From Candidatus Kapaibacterium sp. (GTDB taxonomy: Bacteria > Bacteroidota > Ignavibacteria > Palsa-1295): a stretch of 16,635 nt of DNA. Position numbers and translations under genes: made by a program. The notes under the pieces were generated by a model. The model did not search any database. It saw nothing but the letters and a program-made list of their open reading frames with translations, and had not been told where the DNA came from. Below, piece after piece: positions 1 to 6,550 of the stretch. The stretch is from contig JANWLI010000051.1 of assembly GCA_025450975.1 (NCBI GenBank), forward strand, positions 1 to 16,635, given 5' to 3'. How positions within the stretch are numbered: position 1 is the stretch's first letter; the number at the start of each line of letters is the position of its first letter.

Positions 1-624
1 CATCAAAAGCTGATCAGCATTGACGATCTGCCCGAATCGGATGAAAAGCTCTCTCTCTTCGCCAATGCAACGGAGACATTCCTCGAGCACGGATACGAGT
101 ACATTGGCATGGACCACTTTGCCAAACCGCAGGATGAGCTGTGTGTGGCTCGTGCGAACGGCACACTCCAACGCAATTTCCAGGGGTACTCCACAAAAGA
201 GGGATGCGATCTGATCGGTATGGGCATGAGCGCGATCAGCCATGCCGGTAATAGCTTTGCGCAAAACGTCAAATCATTGCCGGAGTATTACGAGAAGCTT
301 AATACCTATACGCTGCCGATCGTTGCTGGCCTGGCGATGTCGCAAGACGACATTATTCGCGAGTATGTGATCAAGCATCTCATGTGCGATCTGCGGATCG
401 ACAAGTCTGTAGTTAATGAGAGCTTCAACATCGACTTCGACACATACTTTAGTACATCCATTGATGCGCTAGACGATCTGGTATCGGACGAATTTTTGAT
501 CAACACACCTCAGGCGATCGAGATAACCGAAACCGGGAGGTTCTTCCTTCGAAACATTGCAATGTGTTTCGATAAGTATCTTGAGAAGCCTTCGACCAAG
601 CCGGTCTTTTCAAAAACAATTTAA
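1..624 (+). CDS. hemN: Oxygen-independent coproporphyrinogen III oxidase HemN, 3' part
   Basis: C-terminal 207 residues of HemN, the radical-SAM enzyme that oxidatively decarboxylates coproporphyrinogen III to protoporphyrinogen IX without oxygen (cytosolic haem synthesis). The frame is open from base 1, so the 5' part, including the CxxxCxxC cluster site, lies outside the window. Visible family marks are MDHFAKPQDEL, the RNFQGYSTK stretch, DLIGMGMSAIS, and the HemN C-terminal domain (DDIIREYVIKHLMCDLRID ... GRFFLRNIAMCFDKYL) ending in FSKTI. This tail is what separates true HemN from the shorter HemW. The gene is convergent with ccoG, whose stop is 15 nt away. HemN next to cbb3 genes is a common low-oxygen pairing in other bacteria. 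Identification is firm; activity cannot be judged from the fragment. Confidence 0.95.
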   Translation, partial: HQKLISIDDLPESDEKLSLFANATETFLEHGYEYIGMDHFAKPQDELCVARANGTLQRNFQGYSTKEGCDLIGMGMSAISHAGNSFAQNVKSLPEYYEKLNTYTLPIVAGLAMSQDDIIREYVIKHLMCDLRIDKSVVNESFNIDFDTYFSTSIDALDDLVSDEFLINTPQAIEITETGRFFLRNIAMCFDKYLEKPSTKPVFSKTI

Positions 625-639
625 GGGAGCGAGACGACC

Positions 640-1557
640 TTACGAATGCTCGATGGATTCATGCTCCGGCATGGAGACCTGAACGAGCGTTGGGGAAGCG
701 GTACGTTTGGCATTGCGCTTGGCAGCCTTATGCGCGCGCCGATCTTCAAGTCCTTGGACAACACCGTCGACATCTGCAGTAGGATTACCCAGCTTGATCG
801 TGAGGGGTGTTTCGCCCTCGACCTTTGCCGCACATTTATTACATGCTGTCAGGCAATCCGCGCAGAGTATGCATTGGGAGAACGAGGCGTTTTCCTGACC
901 GGTCACCAGCAGGCGTGGATCGAGGGCCATCGGGCAGTCGCGGACGCAGACATCGCCGACCGTACAAGTGACAGCCTGAAAATCGATATGCAGAAGGTTT
1001 TTCTGCGACAGCGTTCCGAGGTACCACCCAATCGGACAATACTTTTGGCAGAATGTTAATCCAACTTTATATAACATCACGTAGCCGATACCGACCGTTA
1101 CCAGAAATGAAGTTGTGAATGGAATGAACGCTGCTTCAGCAGGTTGGAAGAGGATGCTAAGATCGAAAAACCAGTTTACCAAACCGAGCGTGGCGATAAG
1201 TGCAGCGCCGAATGTTGCGAGCGGCACCAACATGCGCGGAAGTTTTTTCCGTTTTACCCGGTCATCGAGATAGCGCAGTGTTCGTAATAACGAGCCCCAC
1301 GAGCACAGCCACCCGCAAAATAATCTGCCGAAAAGGTAATCGGAAATGAGAATAAAGACATACGTCCCCGCCCACAGCGAAAGGAATACCGTAAGAACCG
1401 TCAGCCAGTTTTCCTCGGCGCCTAAAAGATAGGTCTTACCGCCAAGGATATCGAACTTGATCAGCTGAACCGATGGAATGGCAAAGAGCGCAAGAATAAT
1501 GAAGGTATTGACAACATATCTCGCGCTCACAATCGGGGAGCGAAACTTCCTGGCCAT
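640..1557 (-). CDS. ccoG: CcoG/NapH-like membrane polyferredoxin (cbb3 assembly)
   Basis: Membrane-bound 4Fe-4S protein of 305 residues, last gene of the oxidase operon. Helices lie around residues 12-32, 53-75, 110-130 and 147-168. Two membrane Cys motifs are seen, CGWLCSWG (C81, C85) and CQKYCPIGWYLG (C170, C174). A soluble ferredoxin part follows: C198-x5-C204-x3-C208P, then C229-x2-C232-x2-C235-x3-C239-x2-C242, enough for two 4Fe-4S clusters. CcoG reduces Cu(II) during cbb3 oxidase assembly in proteobacteria. This protein is much shorter than the usual CcoG of roughly 470 residues and lacks the C-terminal Ig-like domain. Its membrane motifs also look more like NapH/NosR. The role therefore rests on context. 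The ATG start lies 9 nt after the upstream stop, with a weak Shine-Dalgarno. A plain NapH-type quinol-linked ferredoxin is the alternative. Confidence 0.75.
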   Translation of the reverse strand: MARKFRSPIVSARYVVNTFIILALFAIPSVQLIKFDILGGKTYLLGAEENWLTVLTVFLSLWAGTYVFILISDYLFGRLFCGWLCSWGSLLRTLRYLDDRVKRKKLPRMLVPLATFGAALIATLGLVNWFFDLSILFQPAEAAFIPFTTSFLVTVGIGYVMLYKVGLTFCQKYCPIGWYLGTLSQKNLLHIDFQAVTCTVGDVCVRDCPMALDPRLLVTGQENASFSQCILCADCLTACNKCAAKVEGETPLTIKLGNPTADVDGVVQGLEDRRAHKAAKRNAKRTASPTLVQVSMPEHESIEHS

Positions 1558-1566
1558 CAGATCCGC

Positions 1567-1779
1567 TCACTTTCTTTCCGAAGAACCTTTGACGCCGATC
1601 ACGCCAAAGAGCAGCAGCATTGCCGCTCCGACGAGCATGAATACGACGATCAGGCCGCTCATCACGATCGACGCGACCGGAGGGTCGTTATCAAACGAGC
1701 CGACAAAGCTCGGCAAGGCCAATACCAGTAAGACCAGCATTACAATGAGGGCAACTAAGCTTAATAGACGCGTCAACAT
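1567..1779 (-). CDS. Small two-helix membrane protein, unknown function
   Basis: A 70-residue protein, nearly all membrane: helix one about residues 5-27, a short polar loop (SFDNDPPVA), helix two about 38-62, and a basic tail GVKGSSERK. The frame stays open much further upstream, but the ATG at 1779 is chosen because GAGGT stands 5 nt before it and because the gene upstream ends at 1794. It sits between the TauE/SafE-like gene and ccoG, where many cbb3 operons carry ccoH (fixH). It does not resemble CcoH, which has one helix and a periplasmic domain of about 100 residues, nor CcoS. I do not recognise the family. Tight spacing on both sides suggests a part in oxidase assembly, which is inference only. 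Confidence 0.7.
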   Translation of the reverse strand: MLTRLLSLVALIVMLVLLVLALPSFVGSFDNDPPVASIVMSGLIVVFMLVGAAMLLLFGVIGVKGSSERK

Positions 1780-1793
1780 TTTTACCTCTACTA

Positions 1794-2534
1794 TCAAAAA
1801 TTTATTATATCCTCTTGCCCGCAAAGGTGCTCGGTACTCATTCCGGGCAGCGAAATTGGCGTTAAAACGCCGAATCCTCGGGCAATGGTCAGTATTCCCA
1901 TAAGAATGATCAACATAGCGGCAAAGAGCGTGCCGACACGCCTGAGCCTGCTTCCTATATAGGTAGCGGCTATTCCGGTTACTGCCAGTGCCGGGAACGC
2001 CCCAAGAGCGAAACTCGCCATGATCATGGCCCCGGAAACGGGAGCTCCGCTGGAAGCTGCCTGAGCAGCCATGCCGTAGAGCAGCCCGCATGGCAGGAGC
2101 GGCGTAAGCAGCCCGACAAGAAATCTGGATTCCCCGGCCTGCGATCCGCTGATACCACCCAGGATACGCCCGACGATGCCCTCTCGCTTTGAGGACTTCC
2201 TTCTCGTCGACGTGAGCTGGAACAATGCCATAACGATCATCACAAGGCCAAACAGAATTGACGTGACTTGCTGGACTGCTGGGTTAATAAATCCAAGTGA
2301 CCCGATCGATCCGGCAAACATCCCGACCGTTCCGTACGAAATCACTCTGCCGCCATGATAGTACACATGGAAAGCGATCGATTGCGCGACGCGTACCGAC
2401 CCTGATTCTCCCGGCAATTGAATTGCCAGCGGCCGCTGTGCGACAAAACCGGTAACGATAGGTCCGCACATGCCGACACAATGAAAGCTCGTCAAAAAAC
2501 CGGTTACCAGAGGCAGAACAAGATCAATGCTCAC
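1794..2534 (-). CDS. TauE/SafE-UreH_2-type membrane protein, likely metal handling in cbb3 assembly
   Basis: A 246-residue polytopic inner-membrane protein of about six helices. Two marks stand out: H18-C-x-G-M-C23-G-P in the first helix and LLTPLLPCGLLYG (C149) opening the second half. Both are typical of the UreH_2/SafE-like family that often follows ccoI in cbb3 clusters. The His/Cys/Met-rich motif suggests copper or another soft metal, but the substrate is not known from sequence. The gene starts with GTG at 2532-2534, supported by GGAGG at 2541-2545 six nt upstream. This start overlaps the ccoI stop by 11 nt, which implies translational coupling. Family assignment is good; calling it a sulfite exporter would be unsafe in this setting. 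Confidence 0.82.
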   Translation of the reverse strand: MSIDLVLPLVTGFLTSFHCVGMCGPIVTGFVAQRPLAIQLPGESGSVRVAQSIAFHVYYHGGRVISYGTVGMFAGSIGSLGFINPAVQQVTSILFGLVMIVMALFQLTSTRRKSSKREGIVGRILGGISGSQAGESRFLVGLLTPLLPCGLLYGMAAQAASSGAPVSGAMIMASFALGAFPALAVTGIAATYIGSRLRRVGTLFAAMLIILMGILTIARGFGVLTPISLPGMSTEHLCGQEDIINF

Positions 2535-4599
2535 CGAAGGCCTCCGCTGCTATGGCACCACGTAGCCGCAGTGAGTTCTGGATCACAATAAAACTGCTTA
2601 CCGTCATCGCAACTGCGGCAATGATCGGGTTGAGCACTCCCAGGGCTGCAAGAACGACACCAACACCATTATAACCAAATGCCCAGAACAGATTTTGCTT
2701 AATGATCGAAAGCGTTTTCTTGGAATAGGCCAGAAGCTGCGGGACGCGATCGATGGCATGATCGAAAATAACAACGTCTGCATCCTGCCGTGCAAGATCC
2801 GTTGCATGCGATAGCGCAATACCCACATCCGCTGCAGCGATCGCGGCTGCATCGTTGATGCCATCTCCTACGAAGGCGCCACGTTTGGAAGCGTGTACGA
2901 TCTGCAATTTATCTTCCGGAGAAAGATCGGCAAACGCATGAACGCCAAGATCCTCGCAGAGGCGATCAACAACTGCTTGCTTATCGCCGGAAAGGATGCT
3001 CACGTTGTAGCCAGCCTCCTGCAGCGTTTCCATCGTGTGCTTCGCATTGGCAAGCACCTTGTCATCGAACTGAAACTCGATCACATTCCGGACATTATCC
3101 TGTTCCAGGGTACACCATACGGTTGTCGCATCATTGTCGGCAGCTGCAGCATTGGGATTCACATAGCTGTACTTGCCGAGCCGAATACGTACTCCATGTA
3201 TCGTCGCCTGAATGCCTTGTGATGGCACCTCAGTAAAATTGATGATATCCTTTGGCATGAAGCCGTTCTTAGGCAGATACGCTGCAAGCGACAGTGCTAA
3301 CGGATGTTGCGAAAGAGCGGAGACCGCTTGCACCATCGTACGCAGTTCATGGCGTGAGGTGCTCAATGCAATATCTTCGTGGATCGATTCATGGATCACC
3401 GCAGGGGTACCTCTCGTCAGCGTACCGGTCTTATCGAAGAATACCTCTTTAATATGAGCAAGGCGCTCGAGCGCCGAAAGCGAGCGCAGGAGCACGCCCC
3501 GTTTCGACGATTCGGAAAGCGCTACCCATAACGCCGCCGGCGTTGCAATGCCAAGTGCACATGGACAGGCGATGAGCAAAACAGAAAGCGATGTGAGGAA
3601 CGCGGTACGGAGGCTCTCGGCATACCACCAATACCCGAAACTTGCCAGCGCAATACCTATGATGAGCGGAACGGCCACACGCGAGAACCTGTCTGCAGCA
3701 GCTTCGATCGTCGTCGGGCTTTGCCGGGCACGCTCCATGAGTTGCTTAACCGTAGCAATGTAACTCTCTGCTTCGCGACGCACGACGCGGAGGATCAGCA
3801 CTCCGTCGTAGTTCATCGCGCCTCCATACACTTCGTCTCCGGCCCTGCGGAATAACGGTTTAGACTCGCCCGTCAGGATCGCCTCTCCGATATTCGATTC
3901 TCCACTGGTGATCACCGCATCGACGGGAATCGTCTCTCCTGCACGTACCAGGATCGTCATCCCTGCTATAAGATCTTGTACTGCGATACTCTCAATTTCG
4001 CCGGTCGAGCGTAGGACACGTGCAGATGAAACTGCTTGTGTGTTGAGCGCGTCCAGTTGCTTCAGGGATTTCGCTCGTGTCCGTGCTTCGAGATACCGCC
4101 CACCGCTTACGACAACGAGGATCCCGACAGCCGTCTCGTAATAGACCGGGCCGGAAACGATGACCGTATTGTAGAGCGATACAAGAAATGCAGCAAGGAC
4201 ACCAACGGAGATCAGGATATCGGCATTGAGCGCCCCACGTCTGCGGAGATTACGAACGCTGGACTCTATAAACGGTGTACCTAAAAGGAAGAAGACCGGG
4301 ATCGACAGCGCCATCAGCAACCACTTCAACATTTCGAAGAACGACGCAGCACTGAGACCTTGCGAGAAAAAATCCCCGAGGGTCTCCACGTAGAGCGGCA
4401 TGGAAAACATCATCACGTTAATGCCCAGAATGCAGCCGGCGGCAAACTTATACAATGCCAACTGCGATTCACTCCCCGCACTGCCCCGCTTGCCTATGAC
4501 TGCGTAGGCGATCTCACAGCCGTAACAGCAAAACAGCTCTTCATCCGAGGGATGCGAACTTACGGCGATGCCACAGTGCGTGCAAGTCGATTCAGCCAT
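2524..4599 (-). CDS. ccoI: CcoI, Cu-translocating P1B-type ATPase
   Basis: A 691-residue P-type ATPase that exports Cu(I) towards the periplasm for CuB insertion into CcoN. In order: an N-terminal Cys domain (C6-x2-C9 ... C24-C25-x2-C28); paired helices near 50-70 and 86-110; further helices at about 127-165; actuator loop with TGES (243-246); helices around 308-360 carrying the ion motif CPC (C345, C347); phosphorylation site DKTGT (D389); HP motif (H432-P433); hinge GDGINDAAA (578 onward); and two last helices at about 636-675. The usual ferredoxin-like HMA domain with CxxC between the Cys-rich N-terminus and the first helix is missing. The ATG directly follows the TAA of the 67-residue gene with no gap. 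Neighbouring ccoN and ccoO make CcoI (CopA2-type) rather than CopA the better name. Confidence 0.93.
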   Translation of the reverse strand: MAESTCTHCGIAVSSHPSDEELFCCYGCEIAYAVIGKRGSAGSESQLALYKFAAGCILGINVMMFSMPLYVETLGDFFSQGLSAASFFEMLKWLLMALSIPVFFLLGTPFIESSVRNLRRRGALNADILISVGVLAAFLVSLYNTVIVSGPVYYETAVGILVVVSGGRYLEARTRAKSLKQLDALNTQAVSSARVLRSTGEIESIAVQDLIAGMTILVRAGETIPVDAVITSGESNIGEAILTGESKPLFRRAGDEVYGGAMNYDGVLILRVVRREAESYIATVKQLMERARQSPTTIEAAADRFSRVAVPLIIGIALASFGYWWYAESLRTAFLTSLSVLLIACPCALGIATPAALWVALSESSKRGVLLRSLSALERLAHIKEVFFDKTGTLTRGTPAVIHESIHEDIALSTSRHELRTMVQAVSALSQHPLALSLAAYLPKNGFMPKDIINFTEVPSQGIQATIHGVRIRLGKYSYVNPNAAAADNDATTVWCTLEQDNVRNVIEFQFDDKVLANAKHTMETLQEAGYNVSILSGDKQAVVDRLCEDLGVHAFADLSPEDKLQIVHASKRGAFVGDGINDAAAIAAADVGIALSHATDLARQDADVVIFDHAIDRVPQLLAYSKKTLSIIKQNLFWAFGYNGVGVVLAALGVLNPIIAAVAMTVSSFIVIQNSLRLRGAIAAEAFGEH
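2541..2545 (-). promoter_or_regulatory. Shine-Dalgarno deciding a GTG start
   Basis: GGAGG on the minus strand, 6 nt before the GTG at 2532-2534. It lies inside the last codons of ccoI and supports the non-ATG, overlapping start of the TauE/SafE-like gene. Confidence 0.7.
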
Positions 4600-4803
4600 T
4601 TACGGGACATACTTCGTATACGGTGGTTTCTCAACCCAGACACTTAAATTCGGCAGCATGTACCTGACCGTGTACCACGTCGAACCGGCAATAAAGCATA
4701 TCCAAATGACAAGCATCCACCAGGGAAAGTGATTGCCTTGGTACGTAAAGCGATCCGGCGTTTCCGATTCTACCGTCTCAACTGATGTCAAACTCTCGTC
4801 CAT
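4600..4803 (-). CDS. 67-residue single-helix protein, CcoP N-terminal anchor-like
   Basis: A polar, acidic N-terminus (about 25 residues), then one helix at about residues 27-48 opened by the stretch YQGNHFPWWMLVIW, then a short tail RYMLPNLSVWVEKPPYTKYVP. The pattern of a Gly/Asn/Pro-rich lead, a WW pair at the membrane edge and a closing Tyr/Pro resembles the N-terminal anchor domain of CcoP (FixP_N), in which a similar segment precedes the two haem domains. Here no haem domain follows. CcoQ, another single-helix small subunit, is the alternative. AAGGAGG (4809-4815) stands 5 nt before the ATG, so translation should be strong. It lies between the CcoS-like gene and ccoI. Existence is well supported; the CcoP link is inference by eye. 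Confidence 0.75.
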   Translation of the reverse strand: MDESLTSVETVESETPDRFTYQGNHFPWWMLVIWICFIAGSTWYTVRYMLPNLSVWVEKPPYTKYVP

Positions 4804-4813
4804 CTGGTCCTCC

Positions 4814-5209
4814 TTAATTTTTTGGTACCTGCGAAGTGATAATCGAGCTCACCGCCTGCACTTCGCTATTGCGAATATCGATCTCAAGCTCACGCTCAAA
4901 GAGCCGGTACTTGGGGCGCTCGATATCTTTATAGTCCCCGCGTAATACGGTCCAGATGAACAGCAGGAGAAATCCGGCCGCTACGGACATGTACATAATG
5001 AGCGGCGTGATGGCGAAGTTGACCAGCTCATTGTCCGATGCGAAGACGGAGATCGTGTATTCAATGAACTTGAAGACGAATCCGGCGCCGGCGATCAGGA
5101 TCACGGCCCATTGGAAGATGGTCATCGCACGATTGCGGCGCTTCGGCTGATAGCGCAACTCCGGCGGCACGGCCGCAGCGATCTGTTCATGGGTAAGTCG
5201 TTCGTTCAC
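4814..5209 (-). CDS. Two-helix protein with CcoS-like C-terminal half
   Basis: A 131-residue membrane protein with helices at about residues 31-53 and 66-89. Directly after the second helix comes FIWTVLRGDYKDIERPKYR. This follows the pattern of CcoS/FixS, whose single helix is followed by F-x-W-x-V-x-x-G-x-Y-x-D-x3-P-x2-R without gaps. CcoS is a small maturation protein needed for cofactor insertion into cbb3 oxidase. The first helix and the 40-residue tail are extra. The start is GTG at 5207-5209, with AAGGAG (5216-5221) 6 nt upstream overlapping the ccoO stop. An ATG one base earlier is followed at once by a stop in its own frame. The CcoS relation comes from my memory of the family pattern and needs a profile search. 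Confidence 0.78.
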   Translation of the reverse strand: MNERLTHEQIAAAVPPELRYQPKRRNRAMTIFQWAVILIAGAGFVFKFIEYTISVFASDNELVNFAITPLIMYMSVAAGFLLLFIWTVLRGDYKDIERPKYRLFERELEIDIRNSEVQAVSSIITSQVPKN

Positions 5210-5215
5210 ATCTAT

Positions 5216-5221
5216 CTCCTT
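5216..5221 (-). promoter_or_regulatory. Shine-Dalgarno for GTG start, overlaps ccoO stop
   Basis: AAGGAG on the minus strand, 6 nt before the GTG at 5207-5209. It shares its first base with the ccoO TAA, consistent with coupled translation. Confidence 0.6.
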
Positions 5222-5871
5222 TATTTACGATGTTCGGCCGGAATGCTCTGCTTCATTGCATCGGTCGTATCCTTGATCCAACTTCCGAGCCATTGCATAT
5301 ACGTTACCATGGCAAGCCCCTTCTTGTTCGGACGTTTGGTTTGATCAAAAAACCACGTGAACTCCGGCATCACGGAGACGGGCACGACCGATACTGGCTT
5401 GTAAAAATGAGCCATGTGCCAGTCGTTCGTTCGTTTGCCTGCCTCACGGATCAGGTCGGGTCCTACGCGCCGCGTCCCCATCATTTGGGGCATCTGCAAT
5501 ACGTTCGAGTATTCAGCGGCATACGAAACTTTGCCGAAGCGCTGCGACTCGTTCGACACAGGCCGTACCTGCTGCGAATGACAATGCCAGCAGGCTTCAG
5601 CAATATACAGATCGCGTCCGTACTCGAGCGCTACTTTAAAGCTCTCCTTGTTCGCCTCCCCGTAATGTTGCTTGAACTCCTTCGGATATTCTTTCGCGAG
5701 TTCATAGAATGAGGGCGGAATATCCTTTGCAAGATCGTCCATTGACTTGATCGGTACTTTGTTCATCATCAGCCACGGAACGAGTCCGGACGCAATGAAG
5801 CTAAAGGCAAAGAACAGAAGCCCTGCAATAAGGAAGATCGCACTAAACCGTTCAATTGGTGACTTTGCCAT
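5221..5871 (-). CDS. ccoO: CcoO, monohaem cytochrome c subunit of cbb3 oxidase
   Basis: A 216-residue subunit II of the C-family oxidase that passes electrons to the CcoN haem b. An N-terminal helix (about 11-33) anchors a periplasmic haem c domain. The haem site is C94-W-H-C97-H98 within GRDLYIAEACWHCHSQQVRP, close to the CcoO consensus (GRDLY, CxxCHSQ, RP). Later marks are the GTRRVGPDL stretch, the WHMAHFYKP stretch, and M168 in SVMPEF as the expected second haem ligand. Length is near the family norm. The ATG at 5871 lies 5 nt after the stop of the 219-residue gene, and the only purine-rich stretch is 12 or more nt upstream, so translation may depend on coupling. Unlike most operons, ccoO does not directly follow ccoN. 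Identification is firm. Confidence 0.95.
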   Translation of the reverse strand: MAKSPIERFSAIFLIAGLLFFAFSFIASGLVPWLMMNKVPIKSMDDLAKDIPPSFYELAKEYPKEFKQHYGEANKESFKVALEYGRDLYIAEACWHCHSQQVRPVSNESQRFGKVSYAAEYSNVLQMPQMMGTRRVGPDLIREAGKRTNDWHMAHFYKPVSVVPVSVMPEFTWFFDQTKRPNKKGLAMVTYMQWLGSWIKDTTDAMKQSIPAEHRK

Positions 5872-5876
5872 ATAGC

Positions 5877-6536
5877 TTACGATACCTCTTTAATGTTATC
5901 CTCATTATGCACCATCACTTGGCGACGATAATCGGTCGCCTCGAAATGTCCCCATTCTCCGATAAAGACCATCGTGAGTCCGAAGACGATATGCGTGAGT
6001 GCAGCGACCCACCACGGGATCATTTCCAGGATCCAGGAGCCGCCGAAGAGCAGAGGCTGCAGCCAGGAAAGAATACCATAAAAATTCACTATCCAAATAC
6101 CGAGACCGATGACAACGGCTACGCCAATGCGCGTTGAGCGCGCTGCGTTGCGGAAGTAGCGGTACATGATCAGCTCGAAGACGACACCATAGAGCGCGCC
6201 TGTGAAGACGTAGAGGATGATGCCGACAAGCAGCATGACATCGGAATCCGTCGTCAATGCTCCTGCTCCCATTGGAAAGGTCAGAAAGACGCGAATGAGC
6301 TCGAACGGATTTTTGTCGAACAGGACCGACCCAACCACGTTGAACATGAGCGCTACGATCGCACCGAAGCTACCGAGCAACTGCCCGGTCGTCATGTGAT
6401 ACATCCAGTAGAATTTCTTTGGCGGCCAGCCTTCCTCCTGCTTAGCAAGAGCAGCCTCATCTTCGATCGATCGAATGAGCGCAGTCGATTCTTCTTGAAG
6501 CAGCCTGAGTCGTTGGAGTTTTTCTTCGTGAGTCAT
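5877..6536 (-). CDS. Four-helix membrane protein inserted between ccoN and ccoO
   Basis: A 219-residue protein of unknown function. Residues 3-35 are charged and helical, probably a cytosolic coiled coil (LQRLRLLQEESTALIRSIED). Four membrane helices follow at about 52-73, 99-121, 135-155 and 174-194, then a polar tail. Polar or aromatic residues fall in or near the helices (W149, N151, H182, and E194-W195-G196-H197), but no haem or metal motif is clear. AGGAGA stands about 6 nt before the ATG. It is 14 nt from ccoN and 5 nt from ccoO, so it should be made in step with the catalytic core. An extra structural subunit or assembly factor is the best guess, because position is the only clue. Confidence 0.85.
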   Translation of the reverse strand: MTHEEKLQRLRLLQEESTALIRSIEDEAALAKQEEGWPPKKFYWMYHMTTGQLLGSFGAIVALMFNVVGSVLFDKNPFELIRVFLTFPMGAGALTTDSDVMLLVGIILYVFTGALYGVVFELIMYRYFRNAARSTRIGVAVVIGLGIWIVNFYGILSWLQPLLFGGSWILEMIPWWVAALTHIVFGLTMVFIGEWGHFEATDYRRQVMVHNEDNIKEVS

Positions 6537-6550
6537 ATTATTCTCCTGAT

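Noticed and set aside
622..642. Bidirectional terminator between hemN and ccoG
   Set aside because: Only a 5-bp AT-rich stem (TAAGG/CCTTA) with an 11-nt loop; too weak to claim although short T runs follow on the minus strand.
1780..2091. Long N-terminal extension of the 70-residue protein
   Set aside because: It lies antisense-free but out of frame within the TauE/SafE-like gene, while a clear ribosome site marks the ATG at 1779.
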